Below the pieces are notes generated by a model, which was given only the letters and a program-made list of their open reading frames with translations, was not told where the DNA came from and searched no databases. The position numbers were made by a program, and so were the translations under genes. This document shows positions 1-6,838 of a stretch of 6,838 bases of DNA, piece after piece (the stretch's first letter is position 1; each line of letters starts with the position of its first letter). The DNA is from Opitutales bacterium UBA7389 (GTDB taxonomy: Bacteria > Verrucomicrobiota > Verrucomicrobiia > Opitutales > Opitutaceae), in the NCBI GenBank assembly GCA_002474325.1, contig DKNL01000265.1, positions 1 to 6,838 on the forward strand. Direction: 5' to 3'.

Positions 1-122
1 CAGTAGCTGTGTTCCCTTGTTGCGGCTAGGGTACTGTCTTTATTCCATAGTATTGCAGTTGGATCGCTCTGCCCGCAAATATTTCCTGGCATCTTTTCAA
101 GGCCTGTCCACTTTTTATAACG

Positions 123-692
123 ATGGACTCAACAAAAGAGGAAGTTCTAGAGATTTTCCGTTCTACCAACGCCTTGTTACAGGGACATTTTATACTTCGT
201 TCAGGCTTGCGGAGCGAGTATTTCTTCCAATGTGCCCAAGTGTGCCAGCGTATGGCGGAGGTCACCCGGCTGATAGAACTCATGAGATCTAAAATTGCGA
301 AACTGCAGTTCCGGACTGTTCTCGCTCCTGCCATGGGAGGGCTCGTCGTCGGCCAGGAGGTGGCGAGGCAATTCAATGCTCGCTATATTTTCGTCGAAAA
401 AGAAGACGATAAACTCGTGTTGCGGCGGGGCTTCGAAATAGCCCAAAATGAACGCGTTTTGATCGTGGAGGACGTTATCACGCGTGGCGGCCGAGCCCAA
501 GAAGCGGTCGACATTGTAGAGGCCAATGGTGGCAAGGTGGCAGGCGTGGCAGTTTTAGTCGATCGTAGCCAAGGTAAAGCCCACTTCGATTGTCCATTGA
601 TATCCTTGCTGCAAATGGGTTTCCCTACTTTCGAGCCTGATAAGTTGCCCGAACACCTCAAGTCAATCCCGCCGGTCAAACCGGGCAGCTAG
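123..692 (+). CDS. pyrE: Orotate phosphoribosyltransferase
   Basis: The product transfers the ribose-phosphate of PRPP to orotate, giving orotidine 5'-phosphate, the fifth step of de novo pyrimidine synthesis in the cytoplasm. The 189-residue chain is normal length for a type I phosphoribosyltransferase. Residues 17-36 match the N-terminal orotate/PRPP contact region (ALLQGHFILRSGLRSEYFF). Residues 66-77 hold an APAMGG loop, 89-106 the flexible catalytic loop region ending in LRRGFEI, and 112-124 the PRPP-binding motif VLIVEDVITRGGR with the acidic pair E116-D117. The overall pattern resembles the Thermus-type pyrE subfamily rather than the E. coli type. The ATG at 123 is preferred because conserved sequence starts a few residues later and an in-frame stop lies at 48-50; no Shine-Dalgarno sequence precedes it. 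In the PRPP loop, R121 and R124 stand where small or hydroxyl residues are common. The gene converges on the minus-strand operon and is probably a single-gene transcript. Confidence 0.93.
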   Translation: MDSTKEEVLEIFRSTNALLQGHFILRSGLRSEYFFQCAQVCQRMAEVTRLIELMRSKIAKLQFRTVLAPAMGGLVVGQEVARQFNARYIFVEKEDDKLVLRRGFEIAQNERVLIVEDVITRGGRAQEAVDIVEANGGKVAGVAVLVDRSQGKAHFDCPLISLLQMGFPTFEPDKLPEHLKSIPPVKPGS

Positions 693-714
693 AATTCAAT
701 CCACTCGTTGAGGT

Positions 715-1761
715 TTAGAAAAGCTCTACCCATCTACCTCCGGAATCGAAGGAGGTTCTGGTCGCATCAGTGAAGCGCATATAGTTCAAACCATCCTCGA
801 AGCTGGTTAGCGTTACCGGAGCTTTTTCTCGAATCGACCGAACGAAGTCGGCCTCCACACTCCAATCAGCGACCTTACCAGCGGCAGGCTCGACCAAGGT
901 TTCCCGCCCGTCATTCAGCGTTTTGAAGAGCTGCCTTGATATCAGGTCTAAACGAAGGGTTCCTTGGTCTCCACAAATCGCATAGGAATCGCGACCGCTG
1001 CCACGCTCGACTCCACTCATCAATCCGGTGAGCTGTAGACCATCCTTGTAGTTCGCCATATACGTGATGGTTTCTGGAATACGAACCTCCTGTGAAGCAT
1101 CGATCTCGGGATTACTTCGTTGAGGGCTGAAAATGCTACCATGGGCCCACACTCGCTGAGGTTCCCGCTTCAACCATCGCTGAACCACTTCGTAGTAAAT
1201 TCCCAGCATAAGCGTATTGTTGCCGCTATATTCAATATTTTGACGCCAGTTCATGGAATCGTCCGGATTGGCGTTCATGGGCAGTGTTTTGATGACGCTG
1301 ATTTCCAATAATCTGCCTAGCTCGCCGGAATGGAGTATATCGATTATGGTAGCGTCCCATTTTAAGGTGAATGGTGCTGGCACGATTTGGGCGACAAGAT
1401 TCGGATGAGCTTGGGAAGCAGCCAGCATTTCAGCCCCTTCCCGGGCGTTCATAGCCATCCTAGCTTCCGTGAGGACATGCTTCCCTGCCTTGAAAGCAGC
1501 TATCGTGATAGGGGCGTGCAAATAGGGCCAAGTACCGATGCATATAGCGTCGATAGAGTCGTCCTCAATGACTTCCTGCCAGTTGTTTGCGATTCGCCTT
1601 ACACCAAATTCTTCCGCCACCTTTTGGGATGAGGCTTCGGAACGATTACATATAACATCGACGGTGACGCCATCGATAGACTGGAAACCGGGAATATGCT
1701 TAAGTTTAGTATTGGCTCCTGCCCCAATCACTCCAATACGAACTGCTCCTTCATTGCTCAT
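715..1761 (-). CDS. Gfo/Idh/MocA-family protein lacking the usual catalytic residues
   Basis: This 348-residue protein has the two-domain layout of NAD(P)-dependent sugar and polyol dehydrogenases. Residues 7-123 form a Rossmann domain with the dinucleotide motif GVIGAGA (10-16), and about 126-348 form the alpha/beta substrate domain. Its family normally oxidises sugar, inositol or biliverdin-like substrates, but the substrate here cannot be named. The usual EKP motif, whose lysine is catalytic, reads E99-A100-R101 in the context GKHVLTEARMA. The usual DxGxH motif reads M185-L186-G187-I188-Y189, so the aspartate and histidine are also absent. The reading frame is intact, so this is a divergent subfamily rather than a decayed gene. 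The start is the ATG six bases after the preceding lipoprotein gene, with no Shine-Dalgarno sequence. It is the last gene of the secDF-recJ run and ends 22 bases from the pyrE stop. Family membership is sure; enzymatic activity is not. Confidence 0.88.
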   Translation of the reverse strand: MSNEGAVRIGVIGAGANTKLKHIPGFQSIDGVTVDVICNRSEASSQKVAEEFGVRRIANNWQEVIEDDSIDAICIGTWPYLHAPITIAAFKAGKHVLTEARMAMNAREGAEMLAASQAHPNLVAQIVPAPFTLKWDATIIDILHSGELGRLLEISVIKTLPMNANPDDSMNWRQNIEYSGNNTLMLGIYYEVVQRWLKREPQRVWAHGSIFSPQRSNPEIDASQEVRIPETITYMANYKDGLQLTGLMSGVERGSGRDSYAICGDQGTLRLDLISRQLFKTLNDGRETLVEPAAGKVADWSVEADFVRSIREKAPVTLTSFEDGLNYMRFTDATRTSFDSGGRWVELF

Positions 1762-1767
1762 GGTAAT

Positions 1768-2469
1768 TCAATTTGTAGTGTCTGTTTCCTTTCTGGCAAC
1801 TCTTGATCTCCTTAGTTCGAAACTCATCCGATCACCGTATTTCTCTTTCAACATTTCCCACACTCGATCCCGGTTCTTGTAACGATCGGATAGAAACGGC
1901 TTCAATTCTTGTTGAAACTGATTCTGAAAGAAGTTTTTGAGGTCAACCTTCCAGGTTCCTTCTTTCTTGAAACGGATCCTCAGCCCTGTGTCAGTTCCCA
2001 TTCTGTAGAGAAGTCCCGCCGTTACTCCTGCGTAACTGTCCACTTCCCCTAGCGAGGTCCGAAAAAAAGACTCTTCGAGCAATCCCAATAGGTAATCATC
2101 GAGAGCATTGAACGAATCCCCTGATTGCAGTCGATATAGCCACCTTTCCCATTCCGAATCATCCAAGTAATCCAGATGTATCCGAATCAGGAATAAAAGG
2201 TACCGGTCAAAGGAGTTAAGCGATACTAGTGATTCCTCATTCCCGACGATGATCCATGGCTGTAGGGACTTGAAGTACTTACGGGTGTCCGCGTCGACCA
2301 TAGAATCGAGGGATGCTGTATCGCCGGATTTCCAGGCTTGTTCAAATGACCTGAAGGCATCCGTTGGCGACTGGGAACCCGGCTGGCAGGATACCGGAAT
2401 TATCAGAAGCAAAAGAGCCAGTAGCTGTTTCAACCGAAAACTGGCTAGTCTCGATCTCAATTTGAGCAT
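1768..2469 (-). CDS. Putative lipoprotein of unknown function
   Basis: I do not recognise a named family for this 233-residue protein. The N-terminus has basic residues (K3, R5, R7, R12, K14), a hydrophobic core at 16-24 (LLALLLLII) and then P25-V26-S27-C28. This is a lipoprotein signal peptide with an imperfect lipobox: serine at -1 is good, proline at -3 is unusual. After C28 the mature part begins QPGSQSP. The stretch at about 36-60 (DAFRSFEQAWKSGDTASLDSMV) resembles the first helices of NTF2/SnoaL-like domains, but this is only a resemblance. The rest is rich in charged and aromatic residues and has no other membrane segment. The C-terminal 50 residues are strongly charged and probably helical. 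The gene lies 11 bases after recJ and 6 bases before the Gfo/Idh/MocA gene, so it is probably cotranscribed with them. The start is the ATG just ahead of the signal peptide; no Shine-Dalgarno sequence is visible. It is real by position, frame and signal peptide; its function is unknown. Confidence 0.8.
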   Translation of the reverse strand: MLKLRSRLASFRLKQLLALLLLIIPVSCQPGSQSPTDAFRSFEQAWKSGDTASLDSMVDADTRKYFKSLQPWIIVGNEESLVSLNSFDRYLLFLIRIHLDYLDDSEWERWLYRLQSGDSFNALDDYLLGLLEESFFRTSLGEVDSYAGVTAGLLYRMGTDTGLRIRFKKEGTWKVDLKNFFQNQFQQELKPFLSDRYKNRDRVWEMLKEKYGDRMSFELRRSRVARKETDTTN

Positions 2470-2480
2470 ACCATACGTCG

Positions 2481-4211
2481 CTATGCTGGTTGGGAATACT
2501 TCCAGTCGACCAACTCCAGTTGTAGGTCTTTTTGTCTACCGAAAGAATTCCAGGCTAGTCGATAGGCAATATCGACAAAGGTATCCAACTTGGGTATCTG
2601 TGTAGCCAAGTTCCATGCCACTCCTTGTAGAGAGCGGCCACATTTGTCCTTCAAAAAGAATCGAAAATGGGCCTCTTTGAAGACTTTTGGGCGCTGTCTA
2701 AAACGGATATTCCGAGTGGCGAAAATCGGCTCTGGATTCTCTTGCCCAAATGGCTGCAAGAATGAGAACTCATCCATGAACTGGGGAGTGATCTCCTCGA
2801 GTTCCAGGTAAGTGGCTACTTCAAGCTTCTTTTCGTAGGCGGGATTGGAGTTTGCAGTTACAATGGCTTCGTGAAAGTAGGACTGGAGTTCTTCTATGAA
2901 CTCGATGCGAATATTGACTCCCACGGCCATTGGGTGGCCTCCCCAGCTTTCCAGCTTTTCTGAAAACCCGCTCAACGCTTGAACCAAATTGATGCCCTCG
3001 ATGCTCCTGCCCGATCCTTTAGCGAGATCTCCCTCTTTTCCCAGAACAATGCAAGGACGGTCGTAATCTCGAGAAAGCCGACTGGCTACAATGCCTACTA
3101 CTCCCGGATGCCAATCCTCTCCGAAGACGACGAGGCCGCTCCTCTCCGATTGCGTCTGCTCCACTTGCTGCTTCGCCTCTTCAACGATGGAACGCTCGAT
3201 CTCCTGGCGTTCGCGATTGAACGAGTCTAGTTTCAACGAAGTCTCCATGCAGAAAGCTGAATCGTCACTCAGCAGCAACTCCACGGCGAGTGAGGCATCC
3301 GCTAGTCTACCGCTCGCGTTGATCCGTGGTCCCAGTTTGAAGGATACGTCCACGGGTTTGACTCCATGCTGGGCGTTAATCCCGGATACGCGCATCAAGC
3401 TACCCAAGCCTTTGCGTTTGGTACTGGAAAGCGCTTTTAAGCCGATACGCGTGAAAATCCGGTTTTCTTTAGTCAAAGGAACTAGGTCGGCGATGGTTCC
3501 CATGGATACGAAATCGAGATAGTCGCGAAGCGTAATATTAAAGGCTTCGGCTTCTTGACGCTCCCGCTTCAGTTTCAGGATTCCGTGAGCGAGCTTGAAT
3601 ACTAAAGCGACGGTGCAAAAGTCGGTATCCTCGCCATTGCCTTCTACATGCGGATTCACCAGCAAAACCGCTTCGGGTAGTTTTCGCTTAGACTGATGGT
3701 GATCGACGATGATTAAGTCGCAGCCTTGAGAATGAATATATTCTGCTTCGTCAACCGAGTTAGTGCCACAATCCAAAGCTATAAATAGATCAGCCTTTTC
3801 CCCGCAATCCATAGCCCTTTCCGCGGTGCGTTGCGAAAGCCCGTAACCTTCCTCTAAACGAAGTGGGACGATGAATTTCGGATAGTTCCCGAATTGCTGG
3901 AGAAAATCGACTAATAGGGCTGTACTGGTTACGCCATCAACATCGTAGTCTCCGCAGATCACTATGCGTTGACCGTGATCAAGTGCCTGGCATATTCGCT
4001 CTGCCGCCTCTTGAAGCCTGGGGATTTCGAAAGGGCAAGAAATCTGGCTTAGACGTGGATAAAGAAATTCCCGCGCTGAGTCCGGGCACTCGAAGCCCGC
4101 TCGGGCTACCAGTTCAGCGGTACCCTGGCTTATCTGCAGTTGCTTGCGTAGGGCGCCTAACCTCTTCGCTGGTTGCGGATTGTATTCCCAAACAGCCAAG
4201 GTAGAGATCAA
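2481..4211 (-). CDS. recJ: Single-stranded-DNA-specific exonuclease RecJ
   Basis: RecJ degrades single-stranded DNA 5' to 3' in recombination (RecF pathway), mismatch repair and base-excision repair, using Mn2+ or Mg2+. The 576-residue length is close to that of E. coli RecJ. The DHH phosphoesterase core shows motif I GDYDVDG (87-93), motif II ALDCGTN (145-151), motif III VDHH (169-172) and motif IV GTIADLVPL (238-246). The connecting region has GPRINASGRLADA (294-306). The DHHA1 domain shows HPGVVGIVASRL (368-379), KGSGRS (398-403) and GGHPMAVG (424-431). The C-terminal OB-fold spans about 460-575 and begins after the PFGQENPEP segment region (487-495 lies inside it). All metal ligands appear present. 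The start is a TTG that overlaps the secDF stop in the sequence TTGA and follows a purine-rich GGGAGGGGAG; no other in-frame start exists before the upstream stop at 4223-4221. Translation is therefore probably coupled to secDF. Confidence 0.96.
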   Translation of the reverse strand: MISTLAVWEYNPQPAKRLGALRKQLQISQGTAELVARAGFECPDSAREFLYPRLSQISCPFEIPRLQEAAERICQALDHGQRIVICGDYDVDGVTSTALLVDFLQQFGNYPKFIVPLRLEEGYGLSQRTAERAMDCGEKADLFIALDCGTNSVDEAEYIHSQGCDLIIVDHHQSKRKLPEAVLLVNPHVEGNGEDTDFCTVALVFKLAHGILKLKRERQEAEAFNITLRDYLDFVSMGTIADLVPLTKENRIFTRIGLKALSSTKRKGLGSLMRVSGINAQHGVKPVDVSFKLGPRINASGRLADASLAVELLLSDDSAFCMETSLKLDSFNRERQEIERSIVEEAKQQVEQTQSERSGLVVFGEDWHPGVVGIVASRLSRDYDRPCIVLGKEGDLAKGSGRSIEGINLVQALSGFSEKLESWGGHPMAVGVNIRIEFIEELQSYFHEAIVTANSNPAYEKKLEVATYLELEEITPQFMDEFSFLQPFGQENPEPIFATRNIRFRQRPKVFKEAHFRFFLKDKCGRSLQGVAWNLATQIPKLDTFVDIAYRLAWNSFGRQKDLQLELVDWKYSQPA

Positions 4212-6739
4212 CTCCCCTCCCTAGCATCTTTGGTACCAGCCTGCCAATCGTATTCGGGCGCGACGTCGTGGCTCTTTTCGACACTTCTGCGATCGCCCTT
4301 GTGCCACCAATAAAATATCGGACTCGCGATAAATATAGACGAGAACGTACCTGTCATGATGCCAATGGTAAATGTGAAGGCGATGTCGCTAATAATACCC
4401 GAACCGAATACATAAAGGGAAACCGCCGCTAGCAATGTGGTAAAACTGGTTAGCAATGAGCGCGAAAGCACGGCATTCAGAGCGGAGTTGACAATCTCTC
4501 TCAGTTTGGCCGTTGGTTTGAGCTGCAACTCCTCGCGAATACGGTCGAAAACAACGATGGTATCGTTCAGCGAATACCCCACTATAAGGAGGATAGCAGC
4601 GATCATGGGAGCCGTGAACTGGTGTCCCGGAACAAGCACGAAAACGCCTATCGTCAGTAAAATGTCATGAATTGTGGCCACAATCGCTCCGATTCCGTAG
4701 CCGATCTCAAAACGGACGGCGATATAGAGGAGGATCAGTCCGAGAGACAGTCCAATCGCGTATATCGCATTTTTCTGAATTTCCTCGCCTACTGAAGGGC
4801 CAATTACATTAGTGCCAACCGCCTCCAGGTTTGCCGCTGGAAAGGCTCGTTGCAGAGCCTTGACTACTTTAGCACTCTCCTCGAAAGGCGTTTGCAGCTT
4901 CAGCACTTCTTGGCCGCCACCCAAAGGGATCACGTATTGAGGATTCACTTCACCAAGCTCTTGGTCGCTTACGAGACTCGTTATATCCGATTGTTCGATA
5001 CGTTGCTCGAAAGTGAGCGAGACTTCATCACCCCCGGTGAAATCGATTCCGAAGATGCTGTCCGATTTTACATAAAAGGCAATCAGACCGATTAGCACCA
5101 GCGTCCATGAAGTAGCAAATGCGGGCAGTCGGAAGCTTAGAAACGGCACCTTAGGGTTATTGACGATCGATAGCATCCGAAACTTCTTCATGATATCCGT
5201 ATCGATCAAAAGTTCGAGCAGCAGTCTATTGACTATCAAGGCACTAAACATGGTGGTGACGACACCGATGGCCAAGGTTAGTCCGAAACCTTGAACTGGA
5301 CCTGTGCCAAAGAAGATCATGACCATAGACACCAGGAACGTCGTCACATTCGCGTCGAAGATCGTTGAAAACACTTTGTCGAATCCGCCAAGCAATGAAG
5401 CCTTTAGCGATTTCCCCAACTTCAGCTCCTCACGAATGCGCTCGAAAATCAGGATGTTGGCATCGACTGCCATTCCGATGGTCAGAATCACCCCGGCTAT
5501 ACCAGGCAAAGTCAAGGTAGCCCCAACGCTCGCCAGGGCACCGAGCACGATAGCCAAATTGAGGACGACCGTTATAAGCGCGATTACGCCGCCAACCATA
5601 TAGTAGGCGGTCATAAAAATGGCCACCAGAGACACGCCCCATTTTGCCGCTCGCACTCCAGAATCTATAGAATCTTTAGCTAGCGTCGGACCTACTTCGT
5701 AGAGTTCAGCTACCTCGAGCGAAAATTCTAGCGGGTTATTGAGAACGTTGGCCAATTCAATGGCTTCTCGTTGAGAAAAGCTGCCGGAGATGGATGCTCG
5801 CCCTCCCCGAATCGGTTCGTTTACCGATGGAGCCGAATAGAGAACACCATCGAGAACGATAGCTAATCGCCCCTGACCAGCGAGTTTTTCGGTAATCTGC
5901 GCAAATCGCCCCGCCCCTTCATTGTCAAAATTTAGGGAGATCTCAAAGCCGCCGACCGAATTTTGCATAGGATTAGCATCGTCCACGTACTTACCCGTTA
6001 GGGCAGGATAACGACTGACATATAGCTCCTCCTCAAAGGATTGATCGCCAGCCTCGCGAGAAAGCGTCATCACCTCATATCCAAAGGGTTCTGGATCGAT
6101 GCCCGGTCTCGCTGTTATGTGAACTTCGCGGAAATCCAAACGAGCCGGACGTTTGATGTCCTCCAAGATGTCGGGATTGTCTTTAACGCTGATTCCCGCA
6201 AGCTGTACCTCAATACGATCATCACCGACAAGCCGAACGATGGGTTCGGAAACGCCGTATAGATTCACCCGGCTTTCCATAATATCTATGGCTTTCGAAA
6301 GCTTCTCTTGCCGTTCGTAATTGTCGGCTCCTTCCAGGGCCGCGGGATCTACCTGAAGGGTCATGGCGACACCACCTGCAATATCGAGCCCGGGACTGAG
6401 ATCCGCCTTGGAATCATCTAGCAATGCGTTAAGCAGAATGCTGTTTCGCTTTTCTAGATTTCGGAGCGAGCGTTCCAGTGCGATTTGGGGGAAGTACTCG
6501 GACAGGTCGATCTTCTCATCGCTAGAAATCGCCTTCAGGGCCATGTAAACGCTAACCACCTGATCATCGGTCTTAGTCTTGGCGACCGCTCGATCGAGCA
6601 GCTGATGGAATTCCGTGCTTTCGGAGGCTCCTCGTAAGTATTCGCTAAAGTCCTGATCCTGCCACGGGATGAGATAGGAAATGGAAAAGGCTGCGATGAC
6701 GATCGTCGCTACGAGTTTCCAAAAGTGCTTTCCAGACAT
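4208..6739 (-). CDS. secDF: Protein translocase SecD-SecF fusion
   Basis: SecDF sits in the inner membrane beside SecYEG and uses the proton gradient to help pull secreted proteins across after SecA has acted. This 843-residue protein joins SecD (about 1-515) and SecF (about 516-843) in one chain. I see twelve membrane segments: TM1 at 7-24; TM2-TM6 between about 367 and 508; TM7 at 543-557; and TM8-TM12 between about 657 and 808. Signature motifs are GLDIAGG (117-123) for SecD and GIDFTGG (564-570) for SecF. The membrane motifs GMAVDANILIFERIREEL (422-439, D426) and GYSLNDTIVVFDRIREEL (721-738, D726 and R733) correspond to proton-pathway regions. About 90 mostly charged, probably helical residues lie between TM1 and the first SecD motif, longer than in E. 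coli SecD. The ATG start leads straight into TM1; no Shine-Dalgarno sequence precedes it. It heads the run with recJ, which starts inside its stop codon. No yajC is present in the window. Confidence 0.97.
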   Translation of the reverse strand: MSGKHFWKLVATIVIAAFSISYLIPWQDQDFSEYLRGASESTEFHQLLDRAVAKTKTDDQVVSVYMALKAISSDEKIDLSEYFPQIALERSLRNLEKRNSILLNALLDDSKADLSPGLDIAGGVAMTLQVDPAALEGADNYERQEKLSKAIDIMESRVNLYGVSEPIVRLVGDDRIEVQLAGISVKDNPDILEDIKRPARLDFREVHITARPGIDPEPFGYEVMTLSREAGDQSFEEELYVSRYPALTGKYVDDANPMQNSVGGFEISLNFDNEGAGRFAQITEKLAGQGRLAIVLDGVLYSAPSVNEPIRGGRASISGSFSQREAIELANVLNNPLEFSLEVAELYEVGPTLAKDSIDSGVRAAKWGVSLVAIFMTAYYMVGGVIALITVVLNLAIVLGALASVGATLTLPGIAGVILTIGMAVDANILIFERIREELKLGKSLKASLLGGFDKVFSTIFDANVTTFLVSMVMIFFGTGPVQGFGLTLAIGVVTTMFSALIVNRLLLELLIDTDIMKKFRMLSIVNNPKVPFLSFRLPAFATSWTLVLIGLIAFYVKSDSIFGIDFTGGDEVSLTFEQRIEQSDITSLVSDQELGEVNPQYVIPLGGGQEVLKLQTPFEESAKVVKALQRAFPAANLEAVGTNVIGPSVGEEIQKNAIYAIGLSLGLILLYIAVRFEIGYGIGAIVATIHDILLTIGVFVLVPGHQFTAPMIAAILLIVGYSLNDTIVVFDRIREELQLKPTAKLREIVNSALNAVLSRSLLTSFTTLLAAVSLYVFGSGIISDIAFTFTIGIMTGTFSSIFIASPIFYWWHKGDRRSVEKSHDVAPEYDWQAGTKDAREGS
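4212..4221 (-). promoter_or_regulatory. Ribosome binding site of recJ, inside the end of secDF
   Basis: On the minus strand the ten bases before the recJ TTG read GGGAGGGGAG. They contain a GGAGG core four bases ahead of the start. This is the only strong Shine-Dalgarno-like sequence before any of the five genes, and it decides the TTG start of recJ. It lies within the final codons of secDF, which fits translational coupling through the TTGA overlap. The spacing is short. Confidence 0.6.
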
Positions 6740-6776
6740 GGTTTGAAATTGGGTTCGCTTACTAAGTTGCTACTAG

Positions 6777-6782
6777 ATAATA
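6777..6782 (-). promoter_or_regulatory. Possible -10 box upstream of secDF
   Basis: The minus strand reads TATTAT, five of six matches to the -10 consensus, about 37 bases before the secDF ATG. This would give a leader of roughly 30 bases. No good -35 hexamer is present at the usual distance; the region further upstream is GC-rich with a CCCGGG palindrome. The remaining bases out to the window end have no supportable gene. An AT-rich six-mer of this kind arises often by chance, and the operon might instead be read from a gene outside the window. Confidence 0.2.
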
Positions 6783-6838
6783 GAGTACAGAGACCCGGGA
6801 AAGCTATCATTCGAGATCTCTTCACCCCTGACGTGGGT

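Noticed and set aside
53..82. TTGCAG and AAATAT as a pyrE promoter
   Set aside because: Each hexamer matches its consensus at only about three of six bases, so there is no real support.
94..121. TTTTCA and TATAAC with a 16-base spacer just before pyrE
   Set aside because: The -10-like match is good, but transcription would begin inside the first codons, after the ATG that protein conservation supports. It is more likely chance in an AT-rich leader.
17..292. Plus-strand open frame overlapping the pyrE leader and start
   Set aside because: It begins with a non-ATG codon, overlaps pyrE in another frame and has no recognisable protein features.
668..686. Inverted repeat CCGGT-CAA-ACCGG at the end of pyrE, a possible terminator for the convergent genes
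   Set aside because: The stem is only five base pairs, lies within coding sequence and has no T-tract on either strand. The 22-base gap between the stop codons contains no better hairpin.
3091..3522. 143-codon open frame on the plus strand opposite recJ
   Set aside because: It lies wholly antisense to conserved RecJ coding sequence, is rich in Ser, Arg and Pro as shadow frames are, and resembles no protein.
6740..6838. End of an upstream gene such as yajC or tgt
   Set aside because: Short open stretches exist in two minus-strand frames, but none gives a recognisable YajC or Tgt C-terminus, so no partial gene is called.
6824..6838. ACCC/GGGT inverted repeat at the window edge, possibly a terminator stem
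   Set aside because: Only four base pairs are visible before the window ends, and no T-tract follows on the minus strand.

Overview
The window holds five densely packed bacterial genes. It suggests a free-living member of the PVC superphylum, most likely Verrucomicrobiota. The reasons are the single-chain SecD-SecF fusion directly followed by recJ (a neighbourhood I also recall from Chlamydia and, less tightly, from Bacillus), a divergent Gfo/Idh/MocA oxidoreductase of a kind I associate with Verrucomicrobia and Planctomycetes, mid-range base composition, and start codons mostly without Shine-Dalgarno sequences. This taxonomic call is an inference, not proven by the window.

Layout. Bases 1-122 are a non-coding leader with no convincing promoter. 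A plus-strand pyrE (orotate phosphoribosyltransferase, 123-692) follows. Converging on it, with only 22 bases between the stop codons, is a minus-strand run of four genes. Read in transcription order these are secDF (6739-4208), recJ (4211-2481), a short putative lipoprotein of unknown function (2469-1768) and a Gfo/Idh/MocA-family protein (1761-715). Spacings are a 4-base overlap, 11 bases and 6 bases, so the four are very probably one operon. The last 99 bases lie upstream of secDF. They contain a possible -10 box and no gene I can support; an upstream gene such as yajC could lie just outside.

Function. SecDF is the proton-driven helper of the Sec translocase. RecJ is the 5'-3' single-strand DNA exonuclease of repair and recombination. 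The putative lipoprotein would itself be a Sec substrate. The Gfo/Idh/MocA protein has a recognisable NAD(P)-binding fold but lacks the lysine, aspartate and histidine that normally form the active site, which is the most interesting observation here. PyrE makes orotidine 5'-phosphate in pyrimidine synthesis and is transcribed separately. I see no mobile element, CRISPR array, RNA gene, phage gene or defence system. This is mainly a housekeeping region with two poorly understood passenger genes.
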